Below are positions 35,891-43,409 of a stretch of 64,000 bases of DNA, piece by piece. Source of the stretch: JBBQNR01 sp038330145 (GTDB taxonomy: Bacteria; Actinomycetota; Thermoleophilia; Solirubrobacterales; JBBDJG01); assembly GCA_038330145.1 (NCBI GenBank), contig JBBQNR010000002.1:1-64000 (forward strand). Direction: 5' to 3'. The number at the start of each line of letters is the position of its first letter. Position 1 is the stretch's first letter. The notes beneath the pieces were generated by a model, which did not search any database, was not told the DNA's origin, and saw nothing but the letters and a program-made list of their open reading frames with translations. A program made the translations under genes and the position numbers.

Positions 35891-36924
35891 CCAACCCCGC
35901 GGTCGCGGAGGCCATAGACCTGGTCGCCTCCGGCACCGACCTCAGTGCCGAGCAGGCGCAGACGGTTCTGAGGGAGATCATGAATGACGCCGTCGGGGAG
36001 GCTCAGACCGCCGCCTTCCTGATCGGGCTGCGGACCAAGGGCGAGACGGTGGACGAGCTGACCGGCCTGGCGCGAACGATGCGTGAGCTCTCGCTCAAGG
36101 TGGTCGTCCCGGGCGACGACCTGCTGGACACGGCCGGCACCGGCGGAGGAACGCCGACCTTCAACGTCTCGACGACGGCGGCCTTCGTCGCGGCCGGCGC
36201 GGGCTGCCGCGTCGCCAAGCACGGCAACCGCTCCGCCACCAGCCTCTGCGGCTCGGCCGACCTGCTGGAGGCGCTCGGCGCTCGCATCGACCTCGAACCC
36301 GCAGCGGTCGCGGACTGCATAGCCGAGGTCGGATTCGGATTCATGTTCGCGCCTCGCCATCACGAGGCCACGCGCCACGTCGTGCCGGTGCGCAAGGCGC
36401 TCGGGGTGCGCACCATCTTCAACTTCCTCGGGCCGCTCACCAACCCGGCCGGCGCCACGCGCCAGCTGATCGGCATCTCCGACCCCGCCTATCTGGAGCT
36501 GATGGCGGGAGCGCTGGTGCAGCTCGGTTGCCGGCATGCGCTCGTGGTATCAAGCGAGGATGGGATGGACGAGATCAGCATCACCGCCGAGACGCGCGCG
36601 GTGGAGGTTTCCCCGGACGGGCTCAACTACTTCATGATCTCGCCGGAGCAGGCGGGGCTCGAGCGCGCGGAGCCCGACGCGCTGGTCGGGGGGGACCCCG
36701 AATGCAACGCGGACATCACGCGAGCGGTGCTCGACGGAGCGTCCGGCCCACGGCGCTCGCTGACGGTGCTGAACGCCGGCGCGGCGCTGATGGTGGGCGG
36801 CCGGGCATCCAGCCTCGAGGACGGGGTTCGGCTCGCCGAGCAGACGATCGACTCCGGCGCGGCGCGCGAGGCGATGGAGCGCTTCGTGGCCAGGACGCAG
36901 GAGCTCTCGGCGCACAGGGTTTGA
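35887..36924 (+). CDS. trpD: Anthranilate phosphoribosyltransferase
   Basis: Transfers phosphoribosyl from PRPP to anthranilate. The diphosphate-binding GTGGG motif is in DTAGTGGGTPTFN, and other family blocks are KHGNRSATSLCGSADLLEAL, FMFAPRHHEA and FNFLGPLTNPA. Length is 345 residues from ATG 35887. Its start overlaps trpG (ATGA) and its stop overlaps trpC (TTGA), so the three are translationally linked. Confidence 0.96.
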   Translation: MTNPAVAEAIDLVASGTDLSAEQAQTVLREIMNDAVGEAQTAAFLIGLRTKGETVDELTGLARTMRELSLKVVVPGDDLLDTAGTGGGTPTFNVSTTAAFVAAGAGCRVAKHGNRSATSLCGSADLLEALGARIDLEPAAVADCIAEVGFGFMFAPRHHEATRHVVPVRKALGVRTIFNFLGPLTNPAGATRQLIGISDPAYLELMAGALVQLGCRHALVVSSEDGMDEISITAETRAVEVSPDGLNYFMISPEQAGLERAEPDALVGGDPECNADITRAVLDGASGPRRSLTVLNAGAALMVGGRASSLEDGVRLAEQTIDSGAAREAMERFVARTQELSAHRV

Positions 36925-37718
36925 GCGCGCTCGAGCCCATAACCCGGGCCGTACGAGAGGACCTGGAGCGCCGCAAGCGTGAGGTCCCGCAGGCTCAGCT
37001 CGAGCAGGCGATCTCCAGCCACCCCGAGGGCCGGCCGTTCAGCGAGGCGCTCGCCGCCCCCGGCATATCCCTGATCGCCGAGTACAAGCGACGCTCTCCC
37101 TCGGCCGGGGAGCTTCCACTCGCATCCACGCCTGTGGCCGATGTCGTGCGTGCCTACGAACGGGGAACCGCCGCGGCGCTCTCGATCCTCACCGACGGGC
37201 CCAGCTTCGGCGGCTCACTCGACGACCTGCGTGAGGCGCGCGCGGCCACGGACCTGCCGATACTTCGCAAGGACTTCACCGTCGACCCATACCAGCTCTA
37301 CGAGGCCGTGGCCGCCGGCGCCGATGCGGTGCTGCTGGTCGTGGCGGTGCTGGAACCGGAGGAGCTGCAGCGTCTCTATGCCGAGGCGAGCGAGCTCGAC
37401 CTCGACTGCCTGGTCGAGGTTCACGACGTCGAGGAGCTGGAGCGGGCGCTGGAGATCGAGGCCGACGTGATCGGCATCAACAACAGGAACCTGTCGGATT
37501 TCTCGGTCGACGTCTCGCGGACGTTCGAGCTGCTCACCGACGTACCGGCCGGCAAGACGGTCGTCTCCGAGAGCGGCATCGGATCCCGCGCCCAGGTCGA
37601 GGAGCTGGAGCGGATCGGCGTCGATGCGGTGCTGGTCGGGGAGCTGCTGATGAGGTCCAGCGACCCGGAGCAGGCCTGCCGCGAGCTGACGCGCGGCGAG
37701 GAGCCCACCCAGGTCTAG
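36921..37718 (+). CDS. trpC: Indole-3-glycerol phosphate synthase
   Basis: TIM-barrel enzyme that closes the indole ring. Family motifs are LIAEYKRRSPSAG, ILTDGPSFGGS, PILRKDFTVDPYQ, INNRNLSDFSVD and SESGIGS. It has 265 residues. The start is TTG 36921 inside TTGA, overlapping the trpD stop. It is not fused to trpF, which lies 1.4 kb downstream beyond htrA. Confidence 0.95.
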   Translation: MSALEPITRAVREDLERRKREVPQAQLEQAISSHPEGRPFSEALAAPGISLIAEYKRRSPSAGELPLASTPVADVVRAYERGTAAALSILTDGPSFGGSLDDLREARAATDLPILRKDFTVDPYQLYEAVAAGADAVLLVVAVLEPEELQRLYAEASELDLDCLVEVHDVEELERALEIEADVIGINNRNLSDFSVDVSRTFELLTDVPAGKTVVSESGIGSRAQVEELERIGVDAVLVGELLMRSSDPEQACRELTRGEEPTQV

Positions 37719-37778
37719 CGCCCTGCAGCTCTTATCAGGCCCTTGCGTACTCCTTAGGGTGTTTTCACAAGGGGCGGC

Positions 37779-37784
37779 TACAAA
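37779..37784 (+). promoter_or_regulatory. Putative -10 box for htrA
   Basis: TACAAA ends 8 bases before the htrA ATG, and no Shine-Dalgarno sequence is visible. It fits TANNNA rather than TANNNT, so it is weaker evidence than the others. Confidence 0.3.
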
Positions 37785-37792
37785 CTAGACGC

Positions 37793-39034
37793 ATGCAGCG
37801 ACCGTCTTTCTTCTCACGCGTGCAGGATCTGCTCGCCAAGCCCTTCGGCGCGGCGCTATTCGGTGCGCTGATCGTGCTGATCGTAGGCGCGATCGCCGTC
37901 GAGGCGGGCTGGATCGGCAAGGAGCAGCGCACGGTCGTCAACCAGAGCGCCGTCACGACGCCGACCGCGAACGATGGCGGGGCGCTGACCGTCAACCAGA
38001 TCTACAAGAAGGACGGCCCCGGGGTGGTCTTCATCCGGTCCCAGATCGAGACTCAGGTCGAATCGCCCTTCGGCCTTCCTCAGCGCCAGAGCGGCGAGGC
38101 AACGGGCTCGGGCTTCGTGGTCGACAAGCAGGGCCACATCGCCACCAATGCCCACGTCGTCGAGGGCGCAAGCAAGATCACCGTCGGCTTCGGGGAGTCG
38201 CGCGTCGTAAACGCCAAGCTGGTCGGCAAGGACACCAGCAACGACGTCGCGCTGCTGAAGGTGAACGTCGACCAGAACACGCTCGACCCGCTCACGCTCG
38301 GCGACTCGACCAAGGCGCAGGTGGGTGACCCTGTGGTTGCGATCGGCAACCCATTCGGCCTCGACCGCACGGTCACGACCGGCATCGTGAGCGCGCTCGC
38401 GCGCCAGATCAAGGCCCCCAACGGCTTCACGATCCAGAACGTGATCCAGACCGACGCCGCCATCAACCCCGGCAACTCCGGCGGCCCGCTGATCGACGGA
38501 CAGGGACGGGTGCTGGGCATCAACTCCCAGATCGCGACGACCGGCGGCGGCAACGTGGGCATCGGCTTCGCCGTGCCCGTCAACACGGCCAAGGACATCA
38601 TCAACCAGCTCAAGAAGAGCGGCAAGGTGGAGCGAGCCTTTCTCGGAGTGACGGGGTTGACGATCAGCCCGCAGCTCGCCGACAGCCTCAACCTTCCGGC
38701 GAACAAGGGAGTGCTGGTGCAGGACGCGACCGGCCCCGCCAAGAGCGCGGGTGTCAAGGGCGGCGACACACCGGTGACGATCAACGGGGAGCAGCTGCAG
38801 CTCGGCGGCGACGTGATCGTCCAGATCGACGACAAGCAGGTTGAATCCATGACCGATGTCGTTAGCAAGGTCGACAGCAAGAAGCCTGGAGACGAAGTGA
38901 CTTTGAAGCTGCTGCGAGGATCGAAGGGCAGAACGGTGAAGGTGAAGCTGGGCAAGCGCCCGGACAACATCAACGCCAACAAGGGCGGCCAGAGCAGCCC
39001 CAACGGGCAGGGCTCGCCCACCCCGATCCCGTAG
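37793..39034 (+). CDS. htrA: HtrA/DegP-type serine protease with PDZ domain
   Basis: Membrane-anchored S1C protease for extracytoplasmic protein quality control. One N-terminal transmembrane segment (AALFGALIVLIVGAIAVEAGW) is followed by a trypsin-like domain with the triad His121 (NAHVVEG), Asp151 (NDVALLK) and Ser229 (NPGNSGGPL). A single C-terminal PDZ domain (VLVQDATGPAKSAGVKGG, VIVQIDDKQVESMTDVV) follows, with a polar Asn/Gly/Pro tail. It has 413 residues. It splits the tryptophan operon between trpC and trpF, with its own putative start signal and strong hairpins behind it, so it is probably an independent unit. Confidence 0.94.
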   Translation: MQRPSFFSRVQDLLAKPFGAALFGALIVLIVGAIAVEAGWIGKEQRTVVNQSAVTTPTANDGGALTVNQIYKKDGPGVVFIRSQIETQVESPFGLPQRQSGEATGSGFVVDKQGHIATNAHVVEGASKITVGFGESRVVNAKLVGKDTSNDVALLKVNVDQNTLDPLTLGDSTKAQVGDPVVAIGNPFGLDRTVTTGIVSALARQIKAPNGFTIQNVIQTDAAINPGNSGGPLIDGQGRVLGINSQIATTGGGNVGIGFAVPVNTAKDIINQLKKSGKVERAFLGVTGLTISPQLADSLNLPANKGVLVQDATGPAKSAGVKGGDTPVTINGEQLQLGGDVIVQIDDKQVESMTDVVSKVDSKKPGDEVTLKLLRGSKGRTVKVKLGKRPDNINANKGGQSSPNGQGSPTPIP

Positions 39035-39043
39035 CCGGACCGG

Positions 39044-39068
39044 CGAAGGGAACCCCCTCCTCCCTTCG
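39044..39068 (+). terminator. Hairpin after htrA (first)
   Basis: cgaaggga (39044-39051) pairs perfectly with tcccttcg (39061-39068) around a 9-base loop. It is followed by a pyrimidine-rich stretch. Confidence 0.5.
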
Positions 39069-39083
39069 TCCCCTCCTTCAGGA

Positions 39084-39111
39084 CCCGGAGCCGGCACCGG
39101 CCGGCTCCGGG
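39084..39111 (+). terminator. 11-bp hairpin after htrA (second)
   Basis: cccggagccgg (39084-39094) is the exact complement of ccggctccggg (39101-39111), with a 6-base loop. Without a T-run it may be a GC-only terminator, and it isolates htrA from trpF. Confidence 0.55.
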
Positions 39112-39120
39112 GCCAGGCCG

Positions 39121-39126
39121 TACACT
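39121..39126 (+). promoter_or_regulatory. Putative -10 box for trpF-trpB-trpA
   Basis: TACACT ends 7 bases before the trpF ATG, with caatttc and no Shine-Dalgarno sequence between. It lies just after the htrA hairpins. Confidence 0.5.
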
Positions 39127-39133
39127 CAATTTC

Positions 39134-39775
39134 ATGCCTACGCAGGTGAAGATCTGTGGCATCACCACCCTCGCCGACGCCGAGCTGGCGGCGGGCCACG
39201 GCGCCTGGGCGGTGGGCCTCAATTTCGCTCCGGAGAGCCCGCGTCGCTGCGATCCCGAGGTTGCGGCCGAGATCGCATCGGCGCTCACGCGCCGCACCGA
39301 GGTCGTCGGCGTGTTCGTAAACGCCGTGCTGGACGATCTGGTCGCCACCGCGCAGTCGGTCGGACTGACGATGCTCCAGCTGCATGGCGAGGAGGGTCCG
39401 TCCTACTGTGCGGAGGCGCGGCGGCGCAGCGGTCTGCCGGTGATCAAGGTTGCCCGCGTGCGGGACTCGGCGGCGGTGCGGGCCCTGTCGGCATACAGGA
39501 CCGATTTCCACATGCTCGACGCCCACGTCGAGGGGGAGCGCGGCGGCACGGGGCAGACATTTGACTGGTCGCTGGCGGCCACGCATCGCGGCAAGCCGCC
39601 CCTGATCCTCTCCGGTGGCCTCACCCCCGACAATGTTCAGGAGGCGATCGCGATCGTGCGGCCGCTCGCCGTCGATGTCGCGAGCGGCGTCGAGGCCTCA
39701 CCGGGACACAAGGACCCCGAGCGGTTGAGCCAGTTCTTCGAGGCGGTCCGGGCCGCGACGCCGGCCACCGTCTGA
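39134..39775 (+). CDS. trpF: Phosphoribosylanthranilate isomerase
   Basis: TIM-barrel isomerase of the tryptophan pathway. The catalytic cysteine is Cys8 in VKICGIT. Further family blocks are NFAPESPRRC, VGVFVNA, LQLHGEE and LSGGLTPDNV, with GVEASPGHKDPERL near the end. It has 213 residues. Its TGA overlaps the trpB ATG as TGATG. It heads the second half of the split trp cluster. Confidence 0.95.
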   Translation: MPTQVKICGITTLADAELAAGHGAWAVGLNFAPESPRRCDPEVAAEIASALTRRTEVVGVFVNAVLDDLVATAQSVGLTMLQLHGEEGPSYCAEARRRSGLPVIKVARVRDSAAVRALSAYRTDFHMLDAHVEGERGGTGQTFDWSLAATHRGKPPLILSGGLTPDNVQEAIAIVRPLAVDVASGVEASPGHKDPERLSQFFEAVRAATPATV

Positions 39776-40947
39776 TGGCCACCCCGGAGCTGGAGCGGCG
39801 CTTCGGCCGCTACGGGGGTCGCTACGTCCCCGAGACGCTGATGCCGGCGCTCGAGCAGCTCGAGCAGGCATGGAACGATGCTCGCTCGGATCAGCAATTC
39901 GGGCACCAGCTCGACCTGTTGCTGCACCGCTACGCCGGCCGGCCAACGCCGCTCTACGAGGCGACGCGCCTGTCGGAGCGAGTCGGCGCTCGAGTCTTTC
40001 TCAAGCGTGAGGACCTCCTTCACACCGGCGCTCACAAGATCAACAATGCGCTCGGCCAGGCATTGCTCGCCCGGCGCATGGGCAAGCGCCGTGTGATCGC
40101 GGAGACCGGCGCCGGGCAGCACGGTGTAGCGACCGCGACCGCGTGCGCACTGCTCGGGCTCGACTGCGTCGTCTACATGGGAACCGAGGACATGAGGCGC
40201 CAGCGGCCGAACGTGGAGCGCATGGAGTTGCTCGGAGCCACCGTGGAGCCGGTGGAGACCGGAGCCAGAACGCTCAAGGAGGCCGTCAGCGCCGCCATCC
40301 GGGACTGGGTCGCGAACGTGGACAGCACTCACTACGTGATCGGCTCGGCCGTCGGCCCAGCGCCCTATCCGCTGCTGGTGCGCGACCTTCAGCGTGTGAT
40401 CGGCGACGAGGCGCGCGCCCAGATCCTGGACCAGGCGGGCCGGCTGCCCGACCGCGTCGTCGCCTGCGTCGGCGGTGGAAGCAACGCCATCGGCACCTTC
40501 CACCCGTTTGTGCCCGACGACGAGGTCGAATTGGTTGGAGTCGAGGCTGGGGGCGAGGGGCTGGAGAGCGGACGCCACGGCGCGTCGCTTGCCGCCGGCA
40601 GCGCCGGCGTGCTGCACGGCGCGCTGTCGTCGGTGTTGCAGGACGCCGACGGCCAGATCGTCGAGGCGCACTCGGTCTCCGCCGGGCTCGACTATCCCGG
40701 CGTCGGACCCGAGCACGCTCATCTGCGCGACACCGGTCGCGTCCACTACGAGTCGGTGACCGACGAACAGGCGCTGGCCGCCTTCCGCGAGCTTGCACGC
40801 CTCGAGGGCATCATCCCAGCGCTCGAGCCGGCACACGCGATCGCGTGGGTTCTAGTCAACCCCGGGCGCGAGGGCTCGATCACCCTGGTCACCCTCAGCG
40901 GACGCGGCGACAAGGACCTGGCAGAGGTGCTCGGAAAGGCCGGTTGA
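39775..40947 (+). CDS. trpB: Tryptophan synthase beta subunit
   Basis: PLP enzyme joining indole and serine. The Schiff-base lysine is Lys88 in HTGAHKINNALGQ. The opening RFGRYGGRYVPETLMPAL and the phosphate-binding loop VGGGSNAIG are typical of TrpB1, the form that partners TrpA. It has 390 residues. The start overlaps trpF and the stop overlaps trpA (TTGA), as expected for subunits of one complex. Confidence 0.97.
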   Translation: MATPELERRFGRYGGRYVPETLMPALEQLEQAWNDARSDQQFGHQLDLLLHRYAGRPTPLYEATRLSERVGARVFLKREDLLHTGAHKINNALGQALLARRMGKRRVIAETGAGQHGVATATACALLGLDCVVYMGTEDMRRQRPNVERMELLGATVEPVETGARTLKEAVSAAIRDWVANVDSTHYVIGSAVGPAPYPLLVRDLQRVIGDEARAQILDQAGRLPDRVVACVGGGSNAIGTFHPFVPDDEVELVGVEAGGEGLESGRHGASLAAGSAGVLHGALSSVLQDADGQIVEAHSVSAGLDYPGVGPEHAHLRDTGRVHYESVTDEQALAAFRELARLEGIIPALEPAHAIAWVLVNPGREGSITLVTLSGRGDKDLAEVLGKAG

Positions 40948-41762
40948 TCGCACGGGTGAGCGCAACAGCCGGCGCCGAGCGGATAGCAGGCGCCTTTGCT
41001 TCCGCCCCGGGCAGGGCGGCGCTGATGCCCTACATGATGGGCGGCTTCCCCGAGCTGCCGGCATCGCTGCTCATCGGCCAGGAGCTCGCCGGTGCCGGCG
41101 CGGACCTGATCGAGCTCGGCATTCCCTTCTCCGATCCGCTCGCGGACGGCCCGGCTATCCAGGCGGCGGGCGAGCGCGCGCTGGAGGGGGGCGCGACCTT
41201 CGAGCGCGTGCTGGAGCAGGTCGCCGCGCCGCTGGCGCCGGCTGTCCCGCTGGTAGTGATGTGTTACGTCAACCCGTTGCTGAAACGGGGCTTCGACCAG
41301 GTCGCCGGCCGTCTTGCCGAGCTAGGCGTCGCGGGCCTGATCGTGCCGGACCTGCCCGCCGAGGAGGCCGGCGAGCTGCGCGCGGCATGCGACATCCACG
41401 GCGTGGCGCTGGTGCCGCTGGTAGCGCCGACCACCCCTCCGCGGGCGGTCGAGCGGATCGCCGCGCTCGCGCGAGGCTTCGTCTACGTCGTCTCGGTGAC
41501 CGGGGTGACCGGCGAGCGCTCGAGCCTGCCGCCAGAGTTATCGGCCGTGGTCGAGCGGGTGCGAAGCGCCGCGACGGTACCGGTCGCTGTGGGATTCGGC
41601 GTCGGAACATCGGAGCAGGTCGCCCAGGTGGGCGAGATCGCCGACGGCGTGATAGTCGGGAGCCGGCTGGTGCGAGCGATCGCCGATGCCTCCGGACTGG
41701 CGCAGGGCATCGACGATGCGCGCCAGTTCATGCACGCCGCCGGCCAGGCCCTCACCCGGTGA
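40944..41762 (+). CDS. trpA: Tryptophan synthase alpha subunit
   Basis: Cleaves indole-3-glycerol phosphate and channels indole to TrpB. The active-site glutamate and aspartate lie in LIELGIPFSDPLADGP and LIVPDLPAEE. The start is TTG 40944, overlapping the trpB stop (TTGA), giving 272 residues; GTG 40956 is an alternative that shortens it by 4. The stop TGA at 41760 is the first part of an inverted-repeat element (41759-41834). Confidence 0.94.
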   Translation: MIARVSATAGAERIAGAFASAPGRAALMPYMMGGFPELPASLLIGQELAGAGADLIELGIPFSDPLADGPAIQAAGERALEGGATFERVLEQVAAPLAPAVPLVVMCYVNPLLKRGFDQVAGRLAELGVAGLIVPDLPAEEAGELRAACDIHGVALVPLVAPTTPPRAVERIAALARGFVYVVSVTGVTGERSSLPPELSAVVERVRSAATVPVAVGFGVGTSEQVAQVGEIADGVIVGSRLVRAIADASGLAQGIDDARQFMHAAGQALTR

Positions 41763-41834
41763 CGCTTCGCGTTCCCGGCGAACGATCCTCACGCAGTGAC
41801 GCTTCCGTTCCCGGCGAACGTTCCGAGCAGCGCC
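41759..41834. repeat. Inverted-repeat element family 1, short copy starting at the trpA stop
   Basis: The left end gtgacgcttcgcg and the reverse complement of the right end (gtggcgctgctcggaacg) are related inverted ends. The inner part contains a direct duplication of cgttcccggcgaacg (41770-41784 and 41806-41820). The right end matches the left end of the copy at 52627. Confidence 0.5.
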
Positions 41835-41930
41835 ACGAGAGCGTCTCGGCCTTCACGTGATCGGCTGTCGTATCGTATGGCGGCTGTTCGCGACCACCGC
41901 CCGTTCAGGACACCGACCAGGAGCGCCGAG

Positions 41931-42095
41931 ATGATCGTCTACCTTGCCGCCGTCATCGGAGCATGCATCTTCGTCGTGCTCTGGGCGACGGGCCTGAACG
42001 CGGACGTCGCCGGGCTGATCGCCCTGGCGATCCTGGGAGCCGGGATCCTGGGACACATGGCCACGTCGGCGGGCACAGACGAGGAACGCACCTAG
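41931..42095 (+). CDS. 54-aa hydrophobic membrane protein
   Basis: Small protein starting at ATG 41931, with AGGAG 6 bases upstream. It has two hydrophobic stretches, MIVYLAAVIGACIFVVLWAT and AGLIALAILGAGILGHM, separated by a short GLNADV turn, and a polar tail (TSAGTDEERT). It is likely a two-helix inner-membrane protein. No family is recognised. Its stop TAG at 42093 forms the first bases of a palindromic element. It stands between trpA and the convergent pfkA. Confidence 0.6.
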   Translation: MIVYLAAVIGACIFVVLWATGLNADVAGLIALAILGAGILGHMATSAGTDEERT

Positions 42096-42148
42096 TGGGC
42101 CTTCTCGGAACGTTCACCAGGTGAAACGGTTTGAGAGGGGCCTCTAGC
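42093..42148. repeat. Inverted-repeat element family 1, minimal 56-bp palindrome
   Basis: The left half tagtgggccttctcggaacg and the right half are imperfect reverse complements that meet at ttcaccaggtgaaa, so almost the whole element folds into one long hairpin. The ends read ctag. It supplies the stop codon of the 54-aa gene and lies between convergent genes, where it could serve as a bidirectional terminator. Confidence 0.65.
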
Positions 42149-42206
42149 TTCCTGGCCGTGCGCGCGTCGGCTCGCCATTCGCCGGCGAACCTTTCGACTG
42201 AGGCCG

Positions 42207-43244
42207 TTACCCGAAGAAGGTCCGCGCCAGCCTCAGGTACGAGAGGTCGATGCGCTTCAGCCCCGTGACCTCGCTGAGCGGCACGCTCGTGATCTCCTGA
42301 CCGTGCAGGGCCACCATGCGCCCGAAATCGCCGCTCTCGACCAGCTCGGCCGCCTTGACGCCATAGCGCGTTGCCAGCACGCGGTCGGAGGCCGTCGGTG
42401 TGCCCCCGCGCTGGACGTGGCCGAGCGTCGTGACCCTCGTCTCGAAGCCGGTGCGGGACTCGATCTCCTCTCCCAGCGCGAGGCCGATGCCACCGAGCCT
42501 CGGATAGCCGTACTGGTCGGTCACCTCCGAGGTGCGTATCTGCCGCTTCTCGCCTGACTGGAAGGCAAGCTGGGCGCCCTCCGCGACGACCACGATCGAG
42601 AAGTCCTTGCCCCGCTCGTGGCGCAGGTTGATGGACTCGCAGATCTCCTCCACGGTCAGCTCGAGCTCGGGGATCACGATCGCGTCGGCGCCGCCGGCAA
42701 TGCCGCTGAAGACGGCGATCCAACCGGTATTGCGACCCATCACCTCGATCACCATCACCCGGTCGTGTGACTGGGCCGTGGTGTGCAGGCGGTCGATCGC
42801 GTCGCTCGCAACCTGGACCGCGGTGGCAAAGCCGAAGGTGAAGTCGGTGCAGGGCACGTCATTGTCGATCGTCTTGGGAACGCCGACCATCGGCAGGCCA
42901 ACCTCGTCGTTGAGCCGCCGGGTGATGGACATCGTGTGCTCGCCGCCGATCGCGACCACGGCGTCGAATTCGTCCTCGTGAAAGGTGGCCTTAACGAGCT
43001 CGACGCCGTCCGTATGCCGGAAGGGGTCGTAGCTCGAGGTCGAGAGGATCGTTCCGCCCAGCGGCAGGATGCCCGACACCGTGCGCATGTTGAGCGGCTC
43101 GTACATCCGCTCCGCCAGGCCGAGATAGCCCCTTCGCAGCCCCAGCACCTGGTGGCCTCCGTTGAGGCAGCGCCGAGTCACCGCCCGGATCACGGCGTTC
43201 AGGCCAGGGCAGTCGCCGCCGGCTGTGAGCACGCCGACCTTCAC
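42207..43244 (-). CDS. pfkA: 6-phosphofructokinase, donor type unclear
   Basis: Group A phosphofructokinase of glycolysis, phosphorylating fructose 6-phosphate. The opening VGVLTAGGDCPGLNAVIR and the catalytic PKTIDNDV (Asp127) are intact over 345 residues. Phosphoryl-donor residues are unusual. Lys124 sits where PPi-dependent and mixed-group enzymes have Lys. The loop that reads GGDGS in ATP enzymes and GGDDT or GGEDT in PPi enzymes is GGEHT (100-104) here. The donor, ATP or pyrophosphate, therefore cannot be assigned. The start is GTG 43244, with TATAGT 8 bases upstream. Confidence 0.93.
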   Translation of the reverse strand: MKVGVLTAGGDCPGLNAVIRAVTRRCLNGGHQVLGLRRGYLGLAERMYEPLNMRTVSGILPLGGTILSTSSYDPFRHTDGVELVKATFHEDEFDAVVAIGGEHTMSITRRLNDEVGLPMVGVPKTIDNDVPCTDFTFGFATAVQVASDAIDRLHTTAQSHDRVMVIEVMGRNTGWIAVFSGIAGGADAIVIPELELTVEEICESINLRHERGKDFSIVVVAEGAQLAFQSGEKRQIRTSEVTDQYGYPRLGGIGLALGEEIESRTGFETRVTTLGHVQRGGTPTASDRVLATRYGVKAAELVESGDFGRMVALHGQEITSVPLSEVTGLKRIDLSYLRLARTFFG

Positions 43245-43252
43245 CTCGGCGG

Positions 43253-43258
43253 ACTATA
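43253..43258 (-). promoter_or_regulatory. Putative -10 box for leaderless pfkA
   Basis: TATAGT on the minus strand ends 8 bases before the pfkA GTG, with no Shine-Dalgarno sequence. Confidence 0.5.
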
Positions 43259-43277
43259 TAGCCGTCCCCGGGGGGCT

Positions 43278-43409
43278 CTGAGAGCCACAAAGAAATGCCC
43301 GCTGTGCCTCGGAGCTGGCCGGCTCGCGACGGGCGGGCCCTGCGCAGGCGGCTGCCGCGGTCTGCACGGCGCATTAGAATCGCGCCTCCCCGGCCTGCCC
43401 CTGATTTGA
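43278..43409 (+). CDS. Possible 43-aa zinc-ribbon-like peptide (CTG start)
   Basis: An open frame upstream of the LivK-type lipoprotein encodes KKCPLCLGAGRLATGG and then PCAGGCRGLHGA. This gives two cysteine pairs, the first in the CxxCxGxG pattern of DnaJ zinc modules. The only plausible start in the gap is CTG 43278, preceded by GGGGGG. The stop TGA (43407-43409) overlaps the TTG start of the next gene as TTGA, the same coupling seen at five other gene pairs here. Coding status is uncertain. Confidence 0.3.
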   Translation: MRATKKCPLCLGAGRLATGGPCAGGCRGLHGALESRLPGLPLI

